DNA of 64,000 nucleotides from Chromera velia (Eukaryota; Sar; Chromeraceae). The DNA lies in the NCBI GenBank assembly GCA_018398765.1, contig JAHBMJ010005945.1:73098-137097 (forward strand). The letters run 5' to 3'. Under the pieces are notes generated by a model, which was given only the letters and a program-made list of their open reading frames with translations, was not told where the DNA came from and did no database searches. A program made the translations under genes and the position numbers. Positions 48,786 through 59,919 of this stretch are shown here, one piece after another; position 1 is the first letter of the stretch, and each line of letters opens with the position of its first letter.

Positions 48786-50223
48786 GGATCCTCATGTTTT
48801 TTGTGGGGTTGAGCGTTTTTTTGAAGACAGCCGGAATTCCTCCAAAAGGCTTTGGAGGTTCGCATGCGGGGTGCACAGCTCTTAGTCGTGCACCTTTCTC
48901 ATATCGTGAAACCTTCTGGAATGCTTGTGGAGTCATGTGTGTCATTGCATGTGTCTCTTCTGCTGTTGTTGGTCTTCGAGGTCTGAAAACGAGAAAAATT
49001 TCTTACTTCCTGTTTTGCAGAAATCAATCTTTGTAGACAGGTCCGTTGACTTGATTATGTCCGATCAAAGTGTCACCACCTGTCTGCTCAATGCTCGTAC
49101 ACGTCGATGAATCCACGTTTTCTGACCACAACTGTGGACTGCTGAAGCCAGGCGGGGTCCGATCAAGAGTCTTGTTGTATGCCGATGTCGGTGCGCGTGG
49201 TTTCTGCTCTCTTGAATTGTCCATCATCCTGAAACAGGATGTCAAGAAGCATGGCATGTTTTTTGTATGAACGGGAGCTTCTGCCTGTGCAGGACGAGGC
49301 ATTGATGAATTGAATGCATCATTTTGGAATGAGAAGCAGTATTAGAGCGTGGGCGGCGGCATTTTGCGACCTACAGGCTAAAGTACAGTCTGACGGGTCC
49401 GACAGCTATGCACGATCGCCTGTAAGTCGCCTGAGTTGAGAGACAGTGCTGGCCGACGGTAGATCCGTAAACGCCTGATCGTGAAACAACGCGAGGTTCA
49501 CTTCATTTCGAACATGACGGCATGTGCCATATCCAAGAATGCCTCTTTGTCGATCATTCCGTGGATAGTGAAGACCACCGGGATGGTAGCGGAAGGGATA
49601 TTATCATAGTATTATGTGAATGAATGAGCGCTCGAAGGAGAGTTTTATGCGGCTGCGTGAGCGGCTGTTTGTGCGTATGCGCCACCTTGTGTTATTGACA
49701 GTTGTTGATTTTTATGGCACGGTGCCAGTGATACTCAATCAACCTTAAGCGACAAGTACGGTCATACATTGCCTACATTCATATGTCCCGACATAAGTGC
49801 TAGCACAAGCCCCCGCCTGGTTTTTTCTAACTTTAGTACACAACATGGTTTCCGGGGTCGTTCGCACGCTTGCGTGCGTTGAATAGCCCACAAAGCGTAA
49901 CTGAGAGGCACTTATAAAGAGTTGAGGTGGGAGCACTTGGATGTCGATCGTCGTAAATCTACGATTGAAAACTTTGACGTATGCAGATGAAAACTCTAAT
50001 GCATGCATGCAGATACACCGGGCCAGGCATGTTCCGCAAATAGAACTGAGGTGCATGGCACTACATGGCACTTATTAAGTGTGAATAAGTGTGAGTTATA
50101 GTGACTTAACACAACATGCATATAGTTAGGCAACCGTTAGGAGTCAGAAAAAAGTTAATTGCACTTTCTAAGCCATTTGCACGGAGTGCATCAGATTAAA
50201 GGAGCCAAAATTTCTTACATACT
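48786..50223. other. Intergenic DNA, no supported gene
   Basis: Open frames around 48779-49302 on both strands are short and lack splice framing or motifs. Nothing else recognisable is seen, apart from ATGCATGCATGC-type words near 50000. Confidence 0.4.
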
Positions 50224-50482
50224 GCATGCCACCACCTCCCTGACACTACAAGCGACTACAAGCCACTTGAATTTGAAGTCGCTCTCGTGGATGGCTTTTA
50301 TCCGCGCTGCAGGCGCGGGCTATATCTTGAAACTCTGCGTCGCAGACGCAAACAGTGTCTTGAAAGTTGAAAGTTCACGCCGCAGGCATGGATTAATTCT
50401 TGAAAGAGAAAGTCGCATAAACGGATGAACTTGAAGATTTCTGTTTCAAGTGGCTTGTAGTATCAGGGAGGTACATGCATGC
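50224..50482. mobile_element. MITE-like element with imperfect terminal inverted repeats
   Basis: The left end reads GCATGCCACCACCTCCCTGA, then CACTACAAG and CCACTTGAA. The right end is its reverse complement with small changes (TTCAAGTGGCTTGTAGTATC, AGGGAGGTACATGCATGC). About 260 bases in total, no coding capacity, with TCTTGAAA words repeated inside. The left arm has an extra CGACTACAAG. Confidence 0.65.
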
Positions 50483-51974
50483 CATCATACTCTTGCAGAC
50501 TTATATAGTATTATACAGTCACTTATCGATATTTCCGCACGCAAGGCATGCGAACTGACTCATAAAAAAAAGATCTGCGGCCCTATCCTACTATAGTATA
50601 GTCCAATCTTCTCCCACCAATGTGACACTTTTTGCACAGAGAATCTCAAGAGTGACAAAACATGAAGTTTGTGTACTCCCGCCTACTGCCACCCCAGGCT
50701 TACTCCGTTGGTACGTACTACCTAATACTCCGAACTACGTCGGTGCGCAATGCGCGCCCACTCTCATGTATTAATCAGTAACTTACCTCTATAACCTGCA
50801 TCATTTTCCGCAATTTCGCCAACGACTGTTCGTTCTGCTCTGCCTTGACGGACGGACTATTTCATGAAGTAGTTTCACCATTATAGAGATCTGGCTCTGA
50901 TAAAAGATCATAAATTAGAACTTGATATTAACGCAGTGCTTATAAACGTAATATAGGTTTATAAGCACCGTTAATATCAAGTTCTAACTCATCATAGTTT
51001 ATGAGAAATCGATCTCCAAAGTTTAAGAATTTTGAGCTCCAAGTCTAAATTTCTTTAGATTCTTGTTTAGATTCCTGTTAAAATTCCTCTAAATTCTTGT
51101 CTAAATTCCTAGGTCCTTGCAGGGTTGTACCGTAACTTATACAAAACTTTGCCTCAATATATATGCTACAACATGATTTAAATTATTAGTAGTTATCAAT
51201 ATTACAAAATTTAACTATGAAATGAAATCAGTGATTGGTTTTAAGTTATGGCAAACACAATTGAATATTAGACTTTGTAACACTTTAATTAGTTGTTTTC
51301 ATAGATATGGCAGTGCAACCAGCCTACATGAAATAGATGTGCTTATAGGTTTTGGCTTTCATTTAGAATCGAACTTTGTATAACAAAACGTAATTAAATT
51401 AAAGCGCATAAAACTTAATAAAACTCACTCCAATTTGAAAACATTGTTCTCAGCAATCTCACTCGGGGGCAGTTTTTTAAAGGTTGAGGACCGACTGAGG
51501 CTTCTTCGAAAAACTGACTCAACGATTTTTGTCACGTTTTTTTTGTGTCCCTGATTTCAGCTACAGAGGGTTCTTGAAGTGTGCCGACCTGCATGCAAAC
51601 GGATAAACTTCATGAAATCAGCCTTGCAGCTCGGCCTTGCACTAAGCATTCAATATCGAAAGAGCAAGCGTGCCAGGAGCAAAATTTATTATGATGACCA
51701 GATGATCTTCAAAACCACCCCGGAATACATGCGGGGAGAGAAAAGCAAGAGCGATTTCGGTCTCTTCTTACACAACAACAGAGAGTTAAGCTAGGGGGCG
51801 AAAAATAAGAGAAAGAGAAGACCCAATGAAGCCTGGAGTGGAGGCACAGAATTTAGGCGAAGAAAGAAGGAGTCGGAACATCGTGGGATTGGAAAGGAGA
51901 CTTTTGAACATCCAGAAAGGAGACGGAGAGAGACGGCTTCATGCATAAGATGGAGACGCCCTTACGGAAAGGAA
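50483..51974. other. AT-rich intergenic DNA with a hairpin
   Basis: Contains the long hairpin listed separately and tandem TTCTTGTCTAAATTCC-like words near 51050-51110. No gene supported. The 3' UTR of the minus-strand Sen54 gene should lie just below 51975. Confidence 0.45.
50915..50987. repeat. Near-perfect hairpin with arms of about 32 bases
   Basis: TTAGAACTTGATATTAACG, then TGCTTATAAAC, on the left pairs with GTTTATAAGCAC and GTTAATATCAAGTTCTAA on the right. The loop is about 8 bases and there is one small bulge (CAG against C). Confidence 0.8.
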
Positions 51975-54412
51975 TTACAGATAGATGATCATCACGCAGA
52001 CAACAAAGATTCCTGCCTCCATGTCAGTCTCAGAACTGACCTCAACGAAAGAGACGTTCCCTGCCGAGTCTGCTATCGCGAAGAGAAATAACGGTGACGG
52101 AGGTGGCATGGCCTCTGTGGGGGTTCCTTTTTTCTTTTTCTTTGTATTGCCTGCCTGTCCGCCTGTATTGATCTGCTCGTGAGTATCATGGTGTCGCACA
52201 CCCCCGTCATCACGCGACTCAGCCGTCCCCTCTTCTTCTTCTTCTTCTTCTATCTGCACTCCGCTAGGCCTCTCGCCTTTCATCGCTCTGCCTCCTCTTC
52301 CTCCTTTTTCTACTGTCTGTTTCTGGAAGTCCTGTGTCAGAGAGGAGAAGGTCGGGTGAAGGGAGCCCTCCTCGGGCCGGTTTATTTCTGGAGGAGTAGG
52401 GGGGGGCGCTTCGGAGAGCTCAACGCGCGCTTTCTTTGATGAAGTCTGGCCGTGGCCTCCCCCTTCTCCCCCAACTGCATTATGTGTTCCACTTCGTTCA
52501 GAGAGGCTTTGATGGGCCTGTTGCCCTTCTGTCACTTCTCCCTCTTGATGCACGGGCTTTGGAGGAGACTTGGCTGGTGCTGTCACTTTGGCACTGCTGC
52601 TACTGCTGCTGCTGCCCTGGGTTTCGGTTATAGATACCGTCTTGTGGGTGGGAGACAAGTTTCCCTCCTCGAAGAGACGGCAGAGAGGAGCGTCGGCACT
52701 GCAGAGATGCAGTCAGAAAAACCAAAACTCACACAAAGATTGACAAAAGACCATTGACGAAGCGAAAGGTCAGTCAGAGAGAAGGGAGTGCATTGGAAGC
52801 GCAAAGTCAGTGAACCGAAACATCAAATAACAGATACCAACACGGTGTACCCTTTTGCAGAAAGCAAGAAAGAAAGAAAGAAAGAAAGAAAGGAAAGAAA
52901 GAAAGAAAGAAAGAAAGAAAGAAATCATTCTCTGATCTGATCTGGTCTCACCTAAGGACGACCACCTCTGCGAAGAGGGGAGTTTTGGAGCCCACTCTTC
53001 CGGAAGCCGCCTTGTAGAGAAGGAGTCGTTCCTGAGGAGTACCAGACAGAGAGGAACGGAGGCAGAGAGGGAGGGAGATAAGGAGATCAGAAGGGAAGAG
53101 TTGATTGTTTTCATTCGGAGGAATGAACGAAAAAAGCGTAAGGTCTTTTCCCGTCAGGGACAAAAGGGGGGGAAGGGAGAGGATGGGTTCAGTGCATCGA
53201 CTGATATTACAAACGTGATCGAGCCAAGAACGCAACAGTTGAAGTTCAAGCCCACGCAGCCAGAAAAAAAAGAAGAAGAAAAGAAGGGATGTATTCCCCG
53301 TGAAGTTGCGGAGACAGGAAGCCGAAGTGGATGCGTGCCCTCCCTCCCTGTCTCTGATTACACGCTGAGAAAAAGCCTACAAGCCCACACTTGCAGATTC
53401 AGTCTCACATGTAGGACAGATGAAAACACACATCGGTGTGCAGAAGCGTGAGATTGTCGAAAAATACACATATGACAACACAACCCAAAGGAGAAAAGAG
53501 CCTCATAAAAGCAAACATCCACACGCTGAACGAAACCGCAAGAAAGAACAATGGTAGATAAAAAAGTAGACTGGCGGAGGACAGAAAACAACATTCAAAT
53601 GAAACGCAAGGAGGAGGTGAAGAACCAACCACTAAGTCATCTGGACGATACGGAACGTGAGTGACGCTCTCCTTTCCTTCTCCCACCCGTTTTCCTTTGT
53701 CTTCCGTTATTTCTCTATTCTCTCCCCCCCCAGTCCTCTGCTCATCTTCCTCTTCCTCTTCCTCTTCCATCCCGAATATTCCTGCCCAATCTGACCCAGC
53801 CACCCGGGTTTCACTTTCTCCTCCAATCGCCCCCCTCTTCGAATCTTTCAGACAGGGCTCTAGGGTCTTCAACATGGGCGCAAGACTCGAAATGCGCGCT
53901 GCTGTTTGTTGTTGCAAGGCAGGCGACTTCCGGCTTCTGCGAGGAAGAAGGAAAGACAAAGAAAAGGAGAGAAGACAAAAATGAAGCAACGAGGAGGAGA
54001 CAGGAGAGAGGACCTGATAATACACTCAAAAAATCAAAAATGGGTGCATGCCCCCTCGATGTTGATATCAACACTTCCTTCCTTTCCAGCTGAAATGAGG
54101 AACCGAGATCCATTCCGCAGTCGTTTCCCTTTTCGTCAAAGGCAGCCTTTCCTGTATACCCCTTCTGCTCTTGGGGGCTTCCCTTGGCGTCTTGTCAGTC
54201 GAATGACTTCCTCTGTGTTTTTCTTTCTTGCACCTGAAATTGACAGCGGCGGAAGGAAAACAAAAGCAGAGAGACCTTAAGCTTGCAAATGAGAGAAGCG
54301 GAGAAGAAAAAAGAAGAGTCCCACTCAGAAAGTTGCCAAAAAGAAAGAAGGACCGAAGGAACCAAACTTTTGTGAACATTCATTCAACTCGACAGACAAA
54401 CAGAAAGACAAG

Positions 54413-54443
<31 letters not shown>

Positions 54444-56586
54444 AAAGACAGACAGACAGAAGGACAGACAGACAGACGCTCTCTTGACGACAAAGCCTGA
54501 TCGACGAAGATGTGCGTAGACGGTGTAGGCCAAGAAAGAAAGAACATCTTGTCGCACAGAATTGTGCTCCTTATTGTCGTTTTGGGTCTGACTGTGTTTG
54601 TCGTGACTCTGTTTCAAATCCATCTGAGTCTCTGCACATTTTCCGTTTCCCCCCTTTCCTCCATTCCCGGAGGCCACCTTCCACTCCTTCCGCTCCCTCT
54701 CTCCTTCTCCTTCTCCCTCTTCACCAGCACACGTCAAAACCCCTGTCAGGGGCATCCCTAACAAAAGATGGAAGCAATCCCGCAAACTCAGAGCCACACC
54801 CTCCAAACAGACACCCAAATTTCCTGCACCACACATACACACACGCAGACTGTTTGTACGTCTCTTTGTATTCCCTCTTCAAACAGACATACCGACAGAT
54901 GCAGACGGAAGTGAAACGAGACTTCATGCAAGCCACACCACAGGTGACCAAGTTGAAAAGCAATTTCCAGTCAGAAACAGAAGAACCTTCCTTCCTTCCT
55001 CCTCTCCTTCGTTCGTTCGTTCGTTCGTTCCTTACTTACTTCCTTCCTTCTTTCTTCCTTCTTTCTTCCTTCCTTCCTTCCTTCCTTCCTTCCTTCCTTC
55101 CTTCTTCCTTCCTTCCTTCCGTCCGTCCGTCCGTCAAGCTTTTCGAATCCCTCCATCTCACAGGAAGCCGACCAACCTTGGAGGAACCATGAGAACACAA
55201 CGACCTACCCCCAACACCACCTGAAAAACCCCCCCACGCACCCCTCTCGACTAGGTAAAGGGCCTCCTCTGGGTCCAGAACGATGGCGTTGCACTCCCCC
55301 ACCTGCTGCCCCGCAGTTCGCATCAGCTTCCCGGCAGCCCCCTCGAACACGAACACCTGCAAAAGCACGGACAGAAAGGGACAGAGACGGACAGACAGGG
55401 AGAGCGGCAGACCAGGAACGAGTAATTAAGTTCATTTCTCTGGGGTCCACAAAGCTCAGGTAAAAACCAAAAGGAAGAAATTCCGAATGATTCTCCTTTC
55501 TTCCCTCCTGTCAGAAAGACGTGACCCAAAAAAGAAAAAAGAATGATTGGTCTTTGCGTGGATAGACCGATCGTTTCGTCTGGAAATCTGTGTGAGAAGC
55601 TCTGCCTGCGTGCTAAAAAATTCAGCGGTCTGTCTCACAGCCGATCAAGATCGTAAATGGGAGGGTCTGAGGAGGGGTGGTACAGAGGCAACGAGGACGA
55701 GAGAGATGGGCGAGATTCCAGCCAGCGAAAGAGAGACCAACAAAAAAAAACCCAATGACCTGGTTGGTCTCCTCATCGAAATGACCCACACAGGGCGGCC
55801 TGCAGGTCCGGAGGGTTTCAGACAACAACAGCAAGAAGAAGAAACAAAGAGAAGAAGAAAGAAACGAAGAAGAAGGAAAATGCGAAGGAGAAGAAGAAGA
55901 GAGTGATTGGGAGTGACGGGACGAATTCGAAGAACCGAAGGACGAAGGGGAAAGAGCCCAGACAGACTCCCTTAGGATGAACATGCACGCAGGTAAACTG
56001 TGTGCGTTCTCTTTTCCCAACTTCCATTGTTCAGAATCAAGAGGAGGTTGAAGGGATACACAGAGAGGAAGGGAGGGACCAAGGAATAGACGAAGACGGA
56101 CAGTTGCAGACAGACAGAGAACGTAAGAGACTGAAAGACAGAGAGACGGGAATCTGAATGGCAGGCGGAGAGACCCACCAGCCGATAGAAATGGACTGGG
56201 AGAGACTACGTGTTATGCCTGCACAGCGGAGAGGTAGAGCGAACAGACCTCGTCCGATGCACCTGTTCTTTTGCTTTGAAGAGCTCAGAGAGTTGTTGGT
56301 GAAGTTTTCGCCGTTGGTTTCCAAGGGTTTCAGCAGACCTGAGCGGCAATTGAAAAGCACTGACAAGCTGCTTCCGGGAGGGAAACTGAGCAGTTTGGAG
56401 AAGTAGACGGACGGGGAGAAGAGTGCATATCAAAAGACAAAGATCAAGTACGGGTGTGGCAGTATGCTCTCAACATGAGCAGAAGACTTAGTCGAAAGAG
56501 CCTCAAGCAGACCTGAGGAGAGTTCCAGCCTGAACTTTCGTGCCTCCAGATATTGCCTTGTGCTGCTGTTTCAGCTTACGGGACAT
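51975..56586 (-). CDS. TSEN54: tRNA-splicing endonuclease subunit Sen54
   Basis: Nine exons in phase: 56586-56513, 56338-56249, 55799-55760, 55356-55242, 54823-54478, 54233-54075, 53936-53630, 53031-52952, 52698-51975; about 644 residues from the ATG at 56586. Sen54 is the structural partner of Sen2 in the four-subunit endonuclease that removes introns from pre-tRNA. Signs: an N-terminal helix, VFVFEGAAGKLMRTAG, then DPEEALYLVERGNL (the family's PEEALYL(L/V)E signature, residues about 96-108), PLTGVLTCAG, and YAHLRRSGFVVKR (about 209-221), matching the Sen54 N-domain. The C-terminal FAIADSAGNVSFVEV fits the end of the protein. Between them lies a long disordered insert with an acidic Glu run (about 53740-53770). 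Usual length is roughly 450-530, so the insert is large. Sen54 itself is non-catalytic. Intron donors include GTCTGC, GTCTGT and GTCATT. The exon 6 donor (GTGTTG) is the weakest link. Confidence 0.85.
52862..52923. repeat. (GAAA)n microsatellite in a Sen54 intron
   Basis: GAAAGAAA units in the last intron of the Sen54 gene, (CTTT)n on the coding strand. Confidence 0.8.
54404..54477. repeat. (CAGA)n tract covering a Sen54 splice donor
   Basis: On the coding strand it reads GTCTGTCTGTCTG and begins exactly at the donor of exon 5 (exon ends 54478). Confidence 0.75.
55005..55132. repeat. (TTCG)n, (TTCC)n and (GTCC)n microsatellite in a Sen54 intron
   Basis: Successive GTTC, CTTC and CCGT runs inside intron 4 of the Sen54 gene. 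On the coding strand this is purine-rich. Confidence 0.8.
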
Positions 56587-56985
56587 TTGTTTCGGGTGAT
56601 GCGCAGTTCTCGACTTCCGAGGGCTTGGAGACGGTAGCTCAGTCTGGCACCTTCACAACTTAATTCCTCACGAATTGCAGCTGTTCTTTTCCTCAAAGAT
56701 TCCTGCATTGGGTGAAACAGTACTGCGTCATCGGGGAGCCTGGTAGCGAAGTGCTCAATTGAGAGCTTTCATCGACACAGTTGTTCCAGGTGCATTATCG
56801 ACTCTTGAGTGCAATCTCTTGCATCGATCGATCGATTGGATGGATCGACGGCTCAGATGCCGAGTCGAAGTAGAATAACCGAGCTGTATTTAGGGGCCGA
56901 CCAACGCTCGCGGGCCGCGTAATAAGTGACGCGCGCCTGCATGCACGGCCGGGATGCATGCTTTTTCAGAAGGGCATGCCGCAAA
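56587..56985. other. Upstream region of the Sen54 gene
   Basis: About 400 bases between the Sen54 start codon and repeat copy 2. It must hold the Sen54 promoter and 5' UTR. A GATCGATCGATCG palindrome lies near 56825. No TATA box or other motif that I can defend. Confidence 0.4.
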
Positions 56986-58285
56986 TGCCGTGGCCCCCGA
57001 GCCACGGTATCTGTAGCCCAAACCGAAAGGAAAAAAGTAAAGGTGAGCCCCGCCCCCTACACCGAATTTCGCACGCGCGCGCCACTTACTTACTTCCCCA
57101 CATTTCGGGTCGCAAGCGCCTTACGGGACCGCGCAGTAAAAATTTTGCGCATGCATGATTGAATTCGACCGCCTCTGAGGTCTGAATTCAGATGCGCTAT
57201 CAGATGCGCTGTTCGACAGCTTTGTCAGACTTTGTAATGTGGGTGAGCAAATAAGGGAAATCTTCAACTTAATGACGGACGTGGGCATGAGAGTGAGTGA
57301 GAGCTGGGTAAAAACACTACTCTTCAAATGCCGTCTCTACACGTCTCAATCTGTCAGTTGCGAGTTTCATATTGTTTCCGAACTAAGCAGATCTACCCTT
57401 TGGTCAGGTCCCCACCTGTCCTGCTCTAAGGAAAGGTGAGTGGTCAATCTGTTCCTGTCTTCGTATTCCTCCTGTTTATTTGACTCCATAAATGAAAGGG
57501 AGACAGTCAGAGACAATCTACTAGTAAGGGCATGCGACTCTCTACCGCGAGCGAGCTGCTAAACCTGGGCACCTATGGCTTTCCTCTAGCTCTATTCACT
57601 CTGTTTGAGCCTGCCATGCAATATATGTGATTTCCTGTCTGTACTGACTTTGGGCTGTGAATTCTTGTGTCTTTGAGTAAATGGGTGAATGAGTAGGCAT
57701 GTTGGGTTTCCGTGTCTGTCTACATGTCTGTCTTAAAGTATCCCTCCGTTGCTGTCCACGATACTCATTTCGATGCACGGTGCCCCTGTAAATAAATTTT
57801 TCCGGTATTTATGTGTGTGGATGCCAGTTTGTGACGTGGTTTTGTCTTCGTCTGCTCTGTCCGGCTTTTTCCGTTCCACATTTTTCTGTGTCCCTTAGGC
57901 TATGTGTATATTAAAATTCATCTCCTTTGAATGACCGAGTACACGTTGATTAAGTGCAGGAGTGCTGAGACTCTGAAGAGATGTGCAAGGGCAAAAGACT
58001 GACTGACCCACTAATCGACTGGCAGCGACAGACAGTCACAGTGACTGACTATTTTTCTGTCTTCTAGATCTGTCCTGCTGTCTGTAAAAAAATTCCCTTC
58101 CCCTGGAATAAAAACATAGCCTGTTTGCCTACCTACCCACCTGCTCGCCTGCCTACCTATCTGTCTGCTTCTCTATATGTTTGTCTGTATAACATTGTAT
58201 GTAGGTGTATGTGTATGTGTATGAGGCCAGGAGGCAGAGAGAGAGAGAGAGAGCGAGCTAGAGCGAGAGCGAGAGCGAGAGCGAG

Positions 58286-58327
<42 letters not shown>

Positions 58328-58782
58328 GGAGAGAGAGAAAGAGAGAAAGAATGTGGGCAGCTTATGCTTCAAGGCTCTAGCAGGACTACATCTATAATGT
58401 ATTTCATCGTGTCGACCTTTCTGCCTCGTGTGTTTTTGTGTGTACGTGAGAGCTTCCGCTGAAAGGCTCTATGACATTCCCGCTCCACTCTACCGCAGGG
58501 CCTGTATATGCTAGTGTGTATGGTTGTCTCTCGGTGTGTGTTCGCCTGCATATTCCTTTGTATGACTACCAGGCGGTGCACCGAGGTCTGCTTGCTTGAA
58601 ATCACACTCAAAACTCTCTGGGTTGTTTGCGTGCTTTGGGGTCACTACCCAGGGCCACTACCTCTTTTTGCACTACACAATTTTGAATGTTCTGCATATC
58701 AGTCTGTGAATAAAATGAAAGCCTTAGAAACTTTGAAGGAAAGGGAACATTCCTTAGCACGTCCGTATTCTATTTTATCTTC

Positions 58783-58824
<42 letters not shown>

Positions 58825-58993
58825 GTATGTGTATGTGTGTGTCTCCATCTGTGCGTATGCGATCTGTACCTGTGCGAGCTTGTCAGTCTGAGTAATGTGT
58901 ATACTTATGTGTGTGTGCGATATAGCGGTGAGAGTGTGAAATGTGCCTGTGTGTATGTGTGTGTGTGTATGTATGTGTGTGTGTGTGTGTGTA

Positions 58994-59041
<48 letters not shown>

Positions 59042-59686
59042 TGTACGTGCGCACGTTAGCAGACAGGTGGCAGATGAAGACTCATACGAAGACTCAGATC
59101 AGGGAGAGATAGAGAGCGAGAGAGGGAAAGAGCCTGATGGATATACAGTTCTGCATAGGAGAAAAAGATCGAGGCCGATGCACCTAGACTGAAGTAGAGA
59201 AACTGACAGTGTCTCAGACAGACAGCAAGAGAAACAAAGGCTAGGACAAAGGGTGAAAGATGATGAAAGAGTAACTATTGTGTAAGTGATGCAGACATAT
59301 ATGCAGACACTGTAATACATTGTCAAAGACTAGGTCAAATACTGTTGGCTCACTCCTCCCCGGTCTTCGGACCGTCCTCCGTGTCTGGGGTTTTTTCACA
59401 GATACCTTTACTGTGTTTTCGTATCGAACCAGAAAACGAGTCAATCATTCTCTAGATCATCATTTTTTCCTTTTTAAAAATGTTAGAAAAAATATGGCAA
59501 ATTAGCTTTATAAACTCAGGTAAAGAATCTGTATTGTAGACAGTTTGCAGATCGATTTGCTATAACTATGAGTGAGAATTTCAGGCTAATTTTTAGTCGT
59601 ATTTAGGCCTTCATGCGCGATAATGCGCGACCCCCGGTTTCCCCCTTTCACCGGGGCCACGGCATGCTCCGCAGGAGCATCAAAAT
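56986..59686 (+). mobile_element. Dispersed repeat copy 2 (2.70 kb)
   Basis: Same element and orientation as 38533-41409, bounded by TGCCGTGGCCCC on the left and GGGGCCACGGCA plus the TGCTCCGCAGGAGCA hairpin on the right. It differs by scattered substitutions, small indels and the lack of the second CT/TG block. As with copy 1, a plus-strand gene begins right after it. Confidence 0.8.
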
Positions 59687-59919
59687 TGCAGCGGCCTGCA
59701 TGCTGCTCGAATCATCGATCATCTTTCTGAACACTCTCGCGGAGACACGCAAGCTGGAAGTCAAGTTAGACCCCCCCTGAGTCCATTAGAAGACAACTGG
59801 GCATTGTGGATGCATCGGTGTGTCTTGTAGAGAGCGAGCAGAAGTTGAGTGACTCGAGAAATTCGGTCTGTCGAGCACTTGAGCGAGTGAAGTTTGTGAG
59901 AGACAAATCCCGAAAAAGA
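59687..59919. other. Gap between repeat copy 2 and the SLC13-type gene
   Basis: The frame of the transporter is open backwards from the ATG at 59920 to a TAG near 59768, with a coding-like SEQKLSDSRNSVCRALERVK stretch but no ATG. Either this is 5' UTR or a first exon has been separated or lost at the repeat junction. Confidence 0.4.

Noticed and set aside
48779-49302. Small gene downstream of the TSR locus
   Set aside because: Both strands are open over a short distance, with no conserved motif and no splice sites in phase.
56158-56406. Plus-strand gene MAGGETHQ...
   Set aside because: It is the shadow of Sen54 exon 2 on the minus strand, which joins in phase with exons 1 and 3.
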